From Dysgonamonadaceae bacterium (GTDB lineage: Bacteria; Bacteroidota; Bacteroidia; Bacteroidales; Azobacteroidaceae): 6,836 nucleotides of DNA. A program made the translations under genes and the position numbers. Below the pieces are notes generated by a model. The model searched no databases. It saw only the letters and a list, made by a program, of their open reading frames with translations, and was not told where the DNA came from. Positions 1 to 5,984 of this stretch are shown piece by piece (within the stretch, counting starts at the first letter, position 1; every line of letters begins with the position of its first letter). The stretch lies in the NCBI GenBank assembly GCA_031258895.1, contig JAIRMF010000116.1:1-6836 (forward strand). Reading direction: 5' to 3'.

Positions 1-542
1 AAGAGTGGGAAAAACTCGACAAAGTGAAATATTCTTACGACGAAATAGTAGAACTGTCCCAACAAACCAACGCCTTCCGTTCCCTCATAGACCCCGATGA
101 CCCACAATTCGCAAACCCCGAAAGTATGACAACCGCTATCGCTAACTATTGTAAAAAAACCGGGCAACCCGAACCAAACAGCCACGCCGCCGTCATACGA
201 TGCATATTCGAAAGCCTCGCAATGAAATATAAATATGTGTTCAACCAGCTACAAAAAGTCGCCCCATTCGAAATCGAAAAACTGCACGTAATAGGCGGAG
301 GCTCGCAAAATAAACTACTCAACGAATTCACCGCAAACGCTACCGGAGTTACCGTCGTCGCAGGCCCCTCCGAAGCTACCGCCATCGGGAACGCCCTCCT
401 CCAAGCAAAAGGACTCGGTCTGGTCAATTCCCTATCCGATATAAGGACAATCGTCGCCAAATCCTGTTCCCGGGAAACCTTCGAACCTCAATACACAGAA
501 AGTTTCCAAAAGGAATATGAACGGTTCGTAAACCTACTCTAA
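1..542 (+). CDS. rhaB: Rhamnulokinase (L-rhamnulose kinase), C-terminal part only
   Basis: RhaB phosphorylates L-rhamnulose with ATP to L-rhamnulose 1-phosphate in cytoplasmic rhamnose catabolism. The gene runs in from the left edge: the frame is open from base 3, giving about 179 residues ending in TAA. A full RhaB is roughly 480-490 residues, so only the C-terminal FGGY-kinase domain is here. The GTG at 24 is an internal valine codon, not a start. Recognisable RhaB stretches are DPDDPQFANPESM, IRCIFESLAMKY, the nucleotide-binding glycine motif VIGGGSQN (bases 288-311) followed by LLNEFTANATGVTVVAGP, and SEATAIGNALLQAKGLG. No further + strand gene follows, so rhaB is the last gene of its transcript. 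Its final 9 bases overlap the 3' end of ispD on the other strand. The family call is by recognition of these motifs and is firm. Which rhamnose genes lie upstream cannot be seen. Confidence 0.95.
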   Translation, partial: EWEKLDKVKYSYDEIVELSQQTNAFRSLIDPDDPQFANPESMTTAIANYCKKTGQPEPNSHAAVIRCIFESLAMKYKYVFNQLQKVAPFEIEKLHVIGGGSQNKLLNEFTANATGVTVVAGPSEATAIGNALLQAKGLGLVNSLSDIRTIVAKSCSRETFEPQYTESFQKEYERFVNLL

Positions 543-1250
543 ATCCATATTCATCAACGCACCGGCAATGACGAGATCAAACCGATCAGTGACCTTTATG
601 TTCCGTCGGCTGCCCTCAACCATCACAGGCTTGCAAACCCCCGTCGATTCAACTACCGAAACATCATCCGTGAACTTAGGCATATATCCCTGCCTATAAG
701 CCTCCATCAAAATGTCTGCGCGGAAAACTTGCGGCGTCTGTACAAGAAAATACTTCGTCCTGTCAACAGTAACCGACCCTCCTTCCGCGTCATCCGTGAA
801 TCTCCTGACCGAATCTGTAATCGGAACGGCGGGATACGCCCCATTCTTCAAACGAGCACGCTCGTATACGCTCGTTATTGTGCCACCGTCAACAAGCGGA
901 CGCACTCCGTCATGAACACCTACAAAAACCCCGCTCAAGGCTTCTGCCCTACCTCCGACTTCACGTTCAATAAACTCCAAACCGCACCTGACGGAATGAA
1001 AACGAGTCTCGCCGCCCGACACAACCAAATGAGGAACCGTGAAACCGTAACGGGAACACAGACTCCTCCAATGATTCCTCTGTCCGTCCGGCAATACCAA
1101 CACCGTGCGAATGTCAGGTTTACAGCGATAAAAAGCCTCAATAGTATGGAACAGAAGAGGACGGCCGCTAAGCAACATAAACTGTTTAGGTACATCGCTA
1201 CCCATCCGCACACCCCTGCCGCCCGCGACAATAATCACATACTCCTCCAT
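534..1250 (-). CDS. ispD: 2-C-methyl-D-erythritol 4-phosphate cytidylyltransferase
   Basis: IspD joins MEP and CTP to give CDP-ME and pyrophosphate, the third step of the non-mevalonate isoprenoid pathway, in the cytoplasm. The 238 residues match the family's usual length. Visible motifs are the nucleotide-binding loop AGGRGVRMGSDVPKQF (residues 9-24; R15 and K22 correspond to E. coli R20 and K27), GGETRFHSVRCGL (79-91), VHDGVRPL (112-119, with D114 and R117), VDRTKYFLVQTPQVF (162-176), TDDVSVVE (194-201) and SRRNIKVT (214-221, K219 corresponding to E. coli K213). All the catalytic and substrate residues I can name are present. The ATG lies 8 bases after the xseB stop, so the two genes are probably co-transcribed and translationally linked. 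The 3' end overlaps convergent rhaB by 9 bases, leaving no room for a terminator between them. The coding strand is G/T-rich, unlike the A/C-rich + strand genes around it. Confidence 0.96.
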   Translation of the reverse strand: MEEYVIIVAGGRGVRMGSDVPKQFMLLSGRPLLFHTIEAFYRCKPDIRTVLVLPDGQRNHWRSLCSRYGFTVPHLVVSGGETRFHSVRCGLEFIEREVGGRAEALSGVFVGVHDGVRPLVDGGTITSVYERARLKNGAYPAVPITDSVRRFTDDAEGGSVTVDRTKYFLVQTPQVFRADILMEAYRQGYMPKFTDDVSVVESTGVCKPVMVEGSRRNIKVTDRFDLVIAGALMNMDLE

Positions 1251-1258
1251 CCCTCAAT

Positions 1259-1462
1259 CTATCTTTTGATCTTCTTCATGATTTTCTGCGTCTCCTCATT
1301 GGCGGAAAACAGTTTTGCTCGGCAAATTTCCAACAATTCCGATGCTTCCTTCAATTTTTCACTTAAATCGTCAACATCAATCTCGTTGCCCTCAATCAAA
1401 CTCTGAATCCGCTCAAGACGTTCCAACGCCTCCCTGTAAGTCAATTTTTTGTCTTTTTCCAT
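1259..1462 (-). CDS. xseB: Exodeoxyribonuclease VII small subunit
   Basis: XseB is the small, helical subunit of exonuclease VII, the single-strand-specific exonuclease in which several XseB copies assemble with each XseA catalytic subunit. The 67 residues fit the family (about 60-85). The typical pattern is visible: LTYREALERLERIQSLIEGN in the first third, then DVDDLSEKLKEASELLEICRAKLFSANEE, a highly charged helix pair of coiled-coil character, and a lysine-rich tail KIMKKIKR. It begins at an ATG about 20-25 bases below a predicted Bacteroidota promoter and is followed 8 bases after its stop by ispD. The partner gene xseA is usually directly upstream of xseB in this phylum, but here divergent batD occupies that place, so xseA must lie elsewhere. 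Small helical proteins can be confused, but the motif order makes XseB a good call. Confidence 0.9.
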   Translation of the reverse strand: MEKDKKLTYREALERLERIQSLIEGNEIDVDDLSEKLKEASELLEICRAKLFSANEETQKIMKKIKR

Positions 1463-1489
1463 CTCCGTTTAGTTTTTGAATAAATCATG

Positions 1490-1497
1490 CAAAATTA
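1490..1497 (-). promoter_or_regulatory. Probable -7 promoter element for xseB-ispD
   Basis: Read on the - strand this is TAATTTTG, a full match to the Bacteroidota -7 consensus TAnnTTTG. It would start transcription near 1484, giving a leader of about 20 bases before the xseB ATG. No convincing TTTG -33 element is found 19-21 bases further upstream, so this is weaker than the batD promoter across the same intergenic region. Confidence 0.45.
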
Positions 1498-1555
1498 CTG
1501 CTAAATAATCAATATTGCTCCATAGGCAAATAAAAAATACCCTCAACATAGCGTC

Positions 1556-1586
1556 TTGTCTACTTATGTTTTTTTCGTTACCTTTG
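1556..1586 (+). promoter_or_regulatory. Bacteroidota-type promoter for batD-batE-lysA
   Basis: The -7 element TACCTTTG (1579-1586) matches TAnnTTTG exactly. A TTG at 1556-1558 fits the -33 element, with a 20-base spacer. The predicted start is near 1592, about 19 bases before the batD ATG. There is no -35/-10 sigma-70 pattern. The same eight bases serve as the -7 element of rpsO in this window. Confidence 0.7.
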
Positions 1587-1610
1587 TGCCCGAAATGAAA
1601 AAGCGAAATT

Positions 1611-3452
1611 ATGCGAAGTAAAGTACTGTTTTTTATTTTATTGTGTTTATCCACCCTGACTGCGTCAGCACAAGACGTCACCTTCAAAGCGTCCGCAACA
1701 CAGGTGGCAATCGCCAATCAACGTTTTCAGATCTCCTTCACACTGACCACCACAAACGGCAAGCAAGGACAAAATTTCCAACCTCCGGCATCATTCGGCG
1801 GATTAGACGTTGTGTTCGGCCCCGCCAAAAATGAATCCTTTTCCACCTCAATCTCCGGTAACCAAACTGTTTCGCAACACAGTCTCCAACTTATCTACAC
1901 CGTAATGGCGCCAAAAGAGGGTGAATACACAATCGGTACCGCATCCATCAAAGTAGACAACAGCGAATATAAATCGGAACCGCTAACCGTCAAAGTTTTG
2001 CCCCCCGACCAAAACACTACCGAGCAAAAAAACAATGCCGAAGGAGAACAGCCTGCATCGTCCGGCAAACAGACCGTAGCAAACGATGATATGATCTTCA
2101 TACGTGCCGTGCCGTCAAAAACATCCGTATATGAAAATGAAGGTTTTTTGATAACCTTCAAACTCTATTCACATGTCGCCAACATGAGTTTCGAAAATTT
2201 CAATTTCCCCGAATATGAAGGGTTTATATCACAAGAAATTGAAATGAACGGCAATCCACAGTGGATACCGGAAAATTATAACGGCAGAGATTACCGCACG
2301 GCTATCCTGAAACAAACCATCCTTTTTCCACAACGAGCAGGACAAATCACTATCCCGCCGGGAAAATTCGACATCGTAGCTATGGTCCCTTCACAGAGGC
2401 GTAGCCGATCTCTTTTCGATGACTTCTTCAATACTTCCGAAGTAATGAAAAAATCATTAACCAGCAAACCCGTTACAATAAACGTGAAGGAACTGCCCGA
2501 AGGACGTCCCGTATCGTTTAACGGAGCTGTAGGCGACTACAAAATGACATCCTCAATCAGTAGAACCGAACTGAAAGCAAATGAAGCGGTAACAGTGAAA
2601 ATAAACATCACAGGGCACGGCAACATTAAACTCCTGAAAAATCCGGAAATAATCTTTCCTAACGATTTTGAAGTTTACGATCCCGTAGTAAGCACTAACT
2701 CAAAAGCGTCACAATCAGGAGTGACAGGCTCGCGAACGATAGAATATAACGCCATCCCGCGCTATGCCGGAGACTTCACCATTCCTCAAGCGCAATTTTC
2801 ATATTTCGACGTAAAAAGCAAAACTTACAAAACACTAAGCACTCCCGAATATACCCTCCACGTAAAACCCGGTGAAGGAGTCGGCAACTCAACACCCGTC
2901 ATCAGCGCAACAAACAAAGAAAATCTTCGATTACTCGGACAGGATATTCGCTACATCAAAACCGGAAACGTTAATTTCATCCGAGGCGCTAACTTCTTCG
3001 GGACGTGGAGGTACTGGCTCTGGTACATCGGTCCCACATCGCTGTTTGTCATCCTGTTCATTATTTACCGAAAACAGGCTGCCGAAAACGCAAACATAGC
3101 CCTTGTTCGTACAAAAAAGGCAAACAAAGTAGCTTTCAAACGTCTAAAAACCGCAGCAATCCATTTGAAGCAAAATCATCCGGAAGCGTTTTATGATGAA
3201 ATCTTGAAAGCAGTATGGGGTTATCTGAGCGACAAGTTGAACATCCCCGTTGCCTCGCTTACCAGAGACAATGTCGAAACCAACCTTAACCGATACGGCG
3301 CAAACGTGACACTTATAGACAATTTCCGCTACATTCTCGACACAGCGGAATTCGCCCGTTTCGCCCCTTCACAAGGCAGCGGCGCAATGGACGAACTTTA
3401 TAACAAAACCGTCAAAGCGATTGATACAATGGAAAATGTAATTAAAAAATAA
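1611..3452 (+). CDS. batD: BatD family membrane-anchored aerotolerance protein
   Basis: BatD is a large envelope protein of the Bacteroides aerotolerance (bat) set. In B. fragilis, loss of bat genes lowers aerotolerance; the biochemical role is not established. The 613-residue product has a signal peptide (residues 1-20, cleavage expected after ASA, before QDVTF), a long periplasmic part rich in beta-strand-like segments (about 21-460), a single membrane segment at about 468-486 (WYIGPTSLFVILFIIY), and a cytoplasmic basic, helical tail (about 487-613) starting RKQAAENANIALVRTKKANK. A Q/N/T/E-rich linker at about 130-158 separates the first periplasmic domain from the next. Length and layout fit the BatD family. 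The start at 1611 is supported by the signal peptide and the promoter 25 bases upstream. It is first in an apparent operon with batE (7-base gap) and lysA. The usual upstream genes, moxR, a DUF58 gene and batA-C, are not here. Confidence 0.9.
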   Translation: MRSKVLFFILLCLSTLTASAQDVTFKASATQVAIANQRFQISFTLTTTNGKQGQNFQPPASFGGLDVVFGPAKNESFSTSISGNQTVSQHSLQLIYTVMAPKEGEYTIGTASIKVDNSEYKSEPLTVKVLPPDQNTTEQKNNAEGEQPASSGKQTVANDDMIFIRAVPSKTSVYENEGFLITFKLYSHVANMSFENFNFPEYEGFISQEIEMNGNPQWIPENYNGRDYRTAILKQTILFPQRAGQITIPPGKFDIVAMVPSQRRSRSLFDDFFNTSEVMKKSLTSKPVTINVKELPEGRPVSFNGAVGDYKMTSSISRTELKANEAVTVKINITGHGNIKLLKNPEIIFPNDFEVYDPVVSTNSKASQSGVTGSRTIEYNAIPRYAGDFTIPQAQFSYFDVKSKTYKTLSTPEYTLHVKPGEGVGNSTPVISATNKENLRLLGQDIRYIKTGNVNFIRGANFFGTWRYWLWYIGPTSLFVILFIIYRKQAAENANIALVRTKKANKVAFKRLKTAAIHLKQNHPEAFYDEILKAVWGYLSDKLNIPVASLTRDNVETNLNRYGANVTLIDNFRYILDTAEFARFAPSQGSGAMDELYNKTVKAIDTMENVIKK

Positions 3453-3459
3453 TGAATCA

Positions 3460-4272
3460 ATGAAAAGAATATATTTTATTTTCACAATATTTATTATTAC
3501 CACCTCATCGCCGGCACAAGATTCGCTGACAGTCACAAACAGCAATACAGCAATTAACATTTCACAACAACCGGCTACAGTTAGCGACATTATCTCTCAG
3601 GCCGCCGAATTATATTCAAAAGGCGATTTCATGGCTGCTGCCGCATTGTATGAACAAATATTAAAAGAAAACGGTGCATCGGCAAAAATCTATTACAATC
3701 TTGGAAATAATTACTACAAATCAGGCCGGATCGCACAAAGCATACTCAATTACGAACGTGCTCTCCTGCTTGACCCGGGCGACAGCGATACACGCCACAA
3801 TCTGGAAATCGCCCGCCTTAAAACAGTCGACAAAATAGAACCCGTCGGTGAATTTTTCCTCACCATCTGGGTCCGTTTAATTCAGAACCGAATGAGCACC
3901 GACCAGTGGTCCGTTTTCGCAATTATCTGTTTTATACTGCTAATTGCATGTCTATTCCTGTTTTTCTTTACACGCAGGATTGCACTAAAAAAACTCGGAT
4001 TCTACTCCGGTATTAGTTTACTCACGCTCGTCATTGCCGCCAATATTTTTGCATATAATGGGAAACAACCACAGAAGAACCGCTGTACCGCTATAATTCT
4101 TTCACAGACAACAACCATAAAAAGTTCACCGGATTCAAGCGGCACAGACCTGTTTATTCTCCATGAAGGTACGAAAGTCGAAGTAAAAAGCAGACTCAAT
4201 ACATGGAACGAAATCGAAACAGCAGATGGAAATGTCGGCTGGATTCGCAACGAAGAAATAGAAATAATATAA
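3460..4272 (+). CDS. batE: BatE family TPR and SH3-like membrane protein
   Basis: BatE is the usual partner of BatD in Bacteroidota aerotolerance loci and is presumed to scaffold Bat proteins at the inner membrane; its biochemistry is unknown. The 270 residues show, in order: a signal peptide (1-19, SPA before QDS); a low-complexity T/N/S/Q linker; two tetratricopeptide repeats at about 43-108 (AAELYSKGDFMAAAALYEQIL, then YYNLGNNYYKSGRIAQSILNYERALLLDPGD); two membrane segments at about 151-170 and 180-199; and a C-terminal SH3-like domain from about 207, with TTIKSSPDSSGTDLFILHEGTKVEV and ending GNVGWIRNEEIEII. This order (signal peptide, TPR, two membrane helices, SH3) is the BatE layout. 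The TPR part and the SH3-like tail are both expected on the periplasmic side. The gap to batD is 7 bases and to lysA 14 bases, indicating co-transcription. TPR proteins are common, but the neighbour and architecture make the call good. Confidence 0.87.
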   Translation: MKRIYFIFTIFIITTSSPAQDSLTVTNSNTAINISQQPATVSDIISQAAELYSKGDFMAAAALYEQILKENGASAKIYYNLGNNYYKSGRIAQSILNYERALLLDPGDSDTRHNLEIARLKTVDKIEPVGEFFLTIWVRLIQNRMSTDQWSVFAIICFILLIACLFLFFFTRRIALKKLGFYSGISLLTLVIAANIFAYNGKQPQKNRCTAIILSQTTTIKSSPDSSGTDLFILHEGTKVEVKSRLNTWNEIETADGNVGWIRNEEIEII

Positions 4273-4286
4273 TAAAGACATACCTG

Positions 4287-5444
4287 ATGGAAACGTTTTT
4301 CACAGCCTCAGATATCGAATCCTTTCGAAACATTCCCACCCCCTTTTATTATTATAACACCGGACTGCTGAAACGGACTCTGCAAGCCGTTACCGGCGAA
4401 GCCGCGCGCTACAACTATCATATCCACTACGCAATAAAAGCAAATGCCAACCACAAAATACTTAAAATCATCCAAACATCGGGCGTTGGCGCCGATTGCG
4501 TAAGCGGAGGAGAAATTCAGGCAGCCATAAGGGCAGGTTTTCATACCGATAAAATCGTATTCGCAGGCGTAGGCAAAGCCGACTGGGAAATAAACCTCGG
4601 TCTCGACAATAATATTTCCTGCTTCAATGTAGAATCGATTCCCGAACTTGAAGTCATCAACGAACTCGCCACGACAAAAGGCAAAACAGCCCGCATTGCC
4701 TTGCGCATTAATCCCGAAGTTGACGCCCACACCCACAGCCACATCACCACCGGAATGCGGGAAAACAAATTCGGAATCAACCTTGACCAGTTAAGCGCCG
4801 TACTCGACAAACTGCAAACGCTTCATTCGCTAAAACTCATCGGCGCACATTTTCACATCGGATCGCAAATAACCGAACCGGGTCCATTTATATTGCTCTG
4901 CCAAAAAGTATCCCAAATCAACCACGATTTGGAAAAACGCGGCATTACGCTCGATAACATCAACTTCGGGGGCGGCTTGGGTATAGATTATGAAACACCC
5001 GACAGACGCCTTATTCCTGATTTCAAAACATACTTCGAATCTTTTCACCGTCACTTTCCTGTCAAGCCGGGGCAACAGATACATTTTGAACCCGGACGCT
5101 CAATAGTGGGGCAATGCGGCGCTCTGATCTCGAGAGTTTTATACATCAAGGAAGGCTCGTTCAAAAAATTCGTCATACTCGACGCCGGTTTCACCGAACT
5201 TATCCGTCCCGCCCTTTACGGCGCCGGACACAAAATCGAAAATCTGACCTCAACCGAAACAGAAGACGTCTACGATGTAGTCGGTCCCATCTGCGAATCG
5301 TCGGATTGTTTCGGAAAGGACGTTCGCCTTCCTCGTACACACCGAAGAGACCTTATCGCTATCCGTTCTGCCGGCGCTTATGGTGAAATCATGGCGTCGC
5401 AATATAATTGCAGAAAACTGCCTCAAGCGATCCTGAGTAGCTAA
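4287..5444 (+). CDS. lysA: Diaminopimelate decarboxylase
   Basis: LysA decarboxylates meso-diaminopimelate to L-lysine, the last step of lysine biosynthesis, using pyridoxal phosphate. The 385 residues suit the Bacteroidales enzyme. Visible are HYAIKANAN with the PLP-binding K51, GVGADCVSGGEI, GAHFHIGSQ (186-194), the glycine loop NFGGGLG (226-232), EPGRS (268-272), DAGFTELIRPALYGAGH, CESSD with C336, and SAGAYGEIMASQYN with Y365. These are the cofactor and active-site positions of fold-III decarboxylases. The frame stays open upstream to an ATG at 4203, but those 28 extra residues lie inside batE, are Arg/Asn-rich and do not resemble LysA; the ATG at 4287 gives the normal N-terminus METFFTASDIE. 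The final residues (LPQAILSS) are a variable tail. Being third after batD-batE is unusual for a lysine gene; no separate promoter is convincing, so it is probably read with the bat genes. Confidence 0.95.
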   Translation: METFFTASDIESFRNIPTPFYYYNTGLLKRTLQAVTGEAARYNYHIHYAIKANANHKILKIIQTSGVGADCVSGGEIQAAIRAGFHTDKIVFAGVGKADWEINLGLDNNISCFNVESIPELEVINELATTKGKTARIALRINPEVDAHTHSHITTGMRENKFGINLDQLSAVLDKLQTLHSLKLIGAHFHIGSQITEPGPFILLCQKVSQINHDLEKRGITLDNINFGGGLGIDYETPDRRLIPDFKTYFESFHRHFPVKPGQQIHFEPGRSIVGQCGALISRVLYIKEGSFKKFVILDAGFTELIRPALYGAGHKIENLTSTETEDVYDVVGPICESSDCFGKDVRLPRTHRRDLIAIRSAGAYGEIMASQYNCRKLPQAILSS

Positions 5445-5473
5445 CCGGCCATACACCCCGTTTCTTTCGATGC

Positions 5474-5509
5474 AAAAAGAAAAGGATCACACTGAAAACA
5501 GTGCAATCC
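5474..5509 (-). terminator. Intrinsic terminator of rpsO
   Basis: GGATCACACTG (5484-5494) and CAGTGCAATCC (5499-5509) form a stem of 5 plus 4 pairs around a 2x2 internal loop, with an AAAA tetraloop (UUUU in the - strand RNA). Read on the - strand the stem is followed by a T-rich tract (5483-5474, TTTTCTTTTT). It starts 33 bases beyond the rpsO stop. On the + strand the hairpin is followed by CACTTC, not a T-run, so it does not look like a lysA terminator. Confidence 0.8.
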
Positions 5510-5541
5510 CACTTCAAAAAACCTTTCGGAAACACCAAAGA

Positions 5542-5811
5542 CTACTTCCTTATGCCCAACGCCTTGATGATAGCTCGATAGCGCTCGATATCCCTGTCTT
5601 TAAGGTAATCAAGCAAGCTGCGGCGCTTACCGACAAGAATTTTCAATGCCCTTTCAGTGCTATAATCCTTCTTATTTGAGCGGAGATGTCCGGTCAAATG
5701 CGAAATACGGTATGAGAACAATGCTATCTGTCCCTCTGAGGAACCGGTATCAGTGTTGGACTTCCCGTACTTTGCGAAGATTTCCTTTTTCTTTTCAGAA
5801 TTAAGATACAT
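5542..5811 (-). CDS. rpsO: 30S ribosomal protein S15
   Basis: S15 is a primary-binding protein of the small ribosomal subunit that contacts the central domain of 16S rRNA early in assembly. The 89 residues are the standard length. Characteristic stretches are KYGKSNTDTGSSEGQIALFSYRISHLTGHLRSNKKDYSTERAL and LVGKRRSLLDYLKDRDIERYRAIIKALGIRK. The start is set at 5811 (MYLNSEKKKEIF). The frame is open to an ATG at 5901, but that extension would add 30 non-family residues and run through the predicted promoter. The gene is flanked by its own promoter and terminator, so it is probably a single-gene transcript. The start codon has no Shine-Dalgarno sequence; the bases before it are A/T-rich, as is usual in this phylum. 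In several bacteria S15 represses its own mRNA through leader RNA structures; the predicted 36-base leader here holds only a weak A/T stem (5827-5832 with 5841-5846). Confidence 0.97.
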   Translation of the reverse strand: MYLNSEKKKEIFAKYGKSNTDTGSSEGQIALFSYRISHLTGHLRSNKKDYSTERALKILVGKRRSLLDYLKDRDIERYRAIIKALGIRK

Positions 5812-5853
5812 GATTTTGAATAAATTAAAATTTGTGATACAATTTTCGCGCTG

Positions 5854-5884
5854 CAAAGGTACAAAAAAAATCCGAACGTGAAAA
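5854..5884 (-). promoter_or_regulatory. Bacteroidota-type promoter for rpsO
   Basis: On the - strand 5861-5854 reads TACCTTTG, an exact TAnnTTTG match and identical to the batD -7 element. A TTTTC at 5884-5880 is a partial -33 element, with an 18-19 base spacer. The predicted start is near 5847, about 36 bases before the rpsO ATG. The inverted repeat at 5888-5923 sits directly upstream of the -33 position. Confidence 0.65.
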
Positions 5885-5887
5885 CTT

Positions 5888-5923
5888 TTCGGCAATTCCA
5901 TGTCAATACATTGCCGAACATGG
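5888..5923. repeat. Two interlocking inverted repeats (possible pseudoknot or terminator of ruvB)
   Basis: Arm pair 1 is TTCGGCAAT (5888-5896) with ATTGCCGAA (5910-5918), 9 of 9 paired. Arm pair 2 is CCATGT (5898-5903) with ACATGG (5918-5923), 6 of 6 paired. They share base 5918. The order is arm 1, arm 2, arm 1', arm 2', which is the order of an H-type pseudoknot or of two alternative hairpins. In the - strand RNA reading out of ruvB, the 9-pair stem is followed by AAGTTTTC, only weakly U-rich, so it could be a poor terminator for ruvB. It also lies just upstream of the rpsO -33 element and could be a protein-binding site. Confidence 0.6.
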
Positions 5924-5984
5924 TGTTGTGGGGTACCTTACTGTGGTGCGTCAATTGAGGATAGATTTTTTAAAAGCATTGGTA

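Noticed and set aside
729..1406. A 225-residue open frame on the + strand covering ispD and xseB in antisense
   Set aside because: Both genes beneath it have full family motifs on the - strand. The antisense product has no recognisable domain or promoter, and the A/C-rich + strand lowers stop-codon frequency and explains the long frame.
4044..4051. TATTTTTG, a TAnnTTTG match in batE that could be an internal lysA promoter
   Set aside because: It lies about 235 bases before lysA, has only a TTTA at a 23-base spacing as -33, and such A/T-rich matches occur by chance in this sequence.
4203..4286. Longer lysA start inside batE
   Set aside because: The 28 added residues are batE coding sequence read in another frame, are Arg/Asn-rich and do not resemble LysA; the ATG at 4287 gives the normal N-terminus 14 bases after batE.
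5443..5467. Imperfect hairpin after the lysA stop as a lysA terminator
   Set aside because: The possible AACCGG/CCCGTT stem has a central mismatch and is not followed by a clean T-run.
5812..5901. Longer rpsO start adding 30 residues
   Set aside because: S15 is about 89 residues and begins at 5811; the extension crosses the predicted -7 element and has no family similarity.
5724..5954. 76-residue - strand frame over the rpsO start and upstream gap
   Set aside because: It overlaps rpsO in another frame and spans the promoter and inverted repeat; the product has no recognisable features.
5955..5963. CTATCCTCA (- strand) as a DnaA box in the rpsO-ruvB gap
   Set aside because: It has two mismatches to TTATCCACA, and there is no cluster of similar sites nearby.
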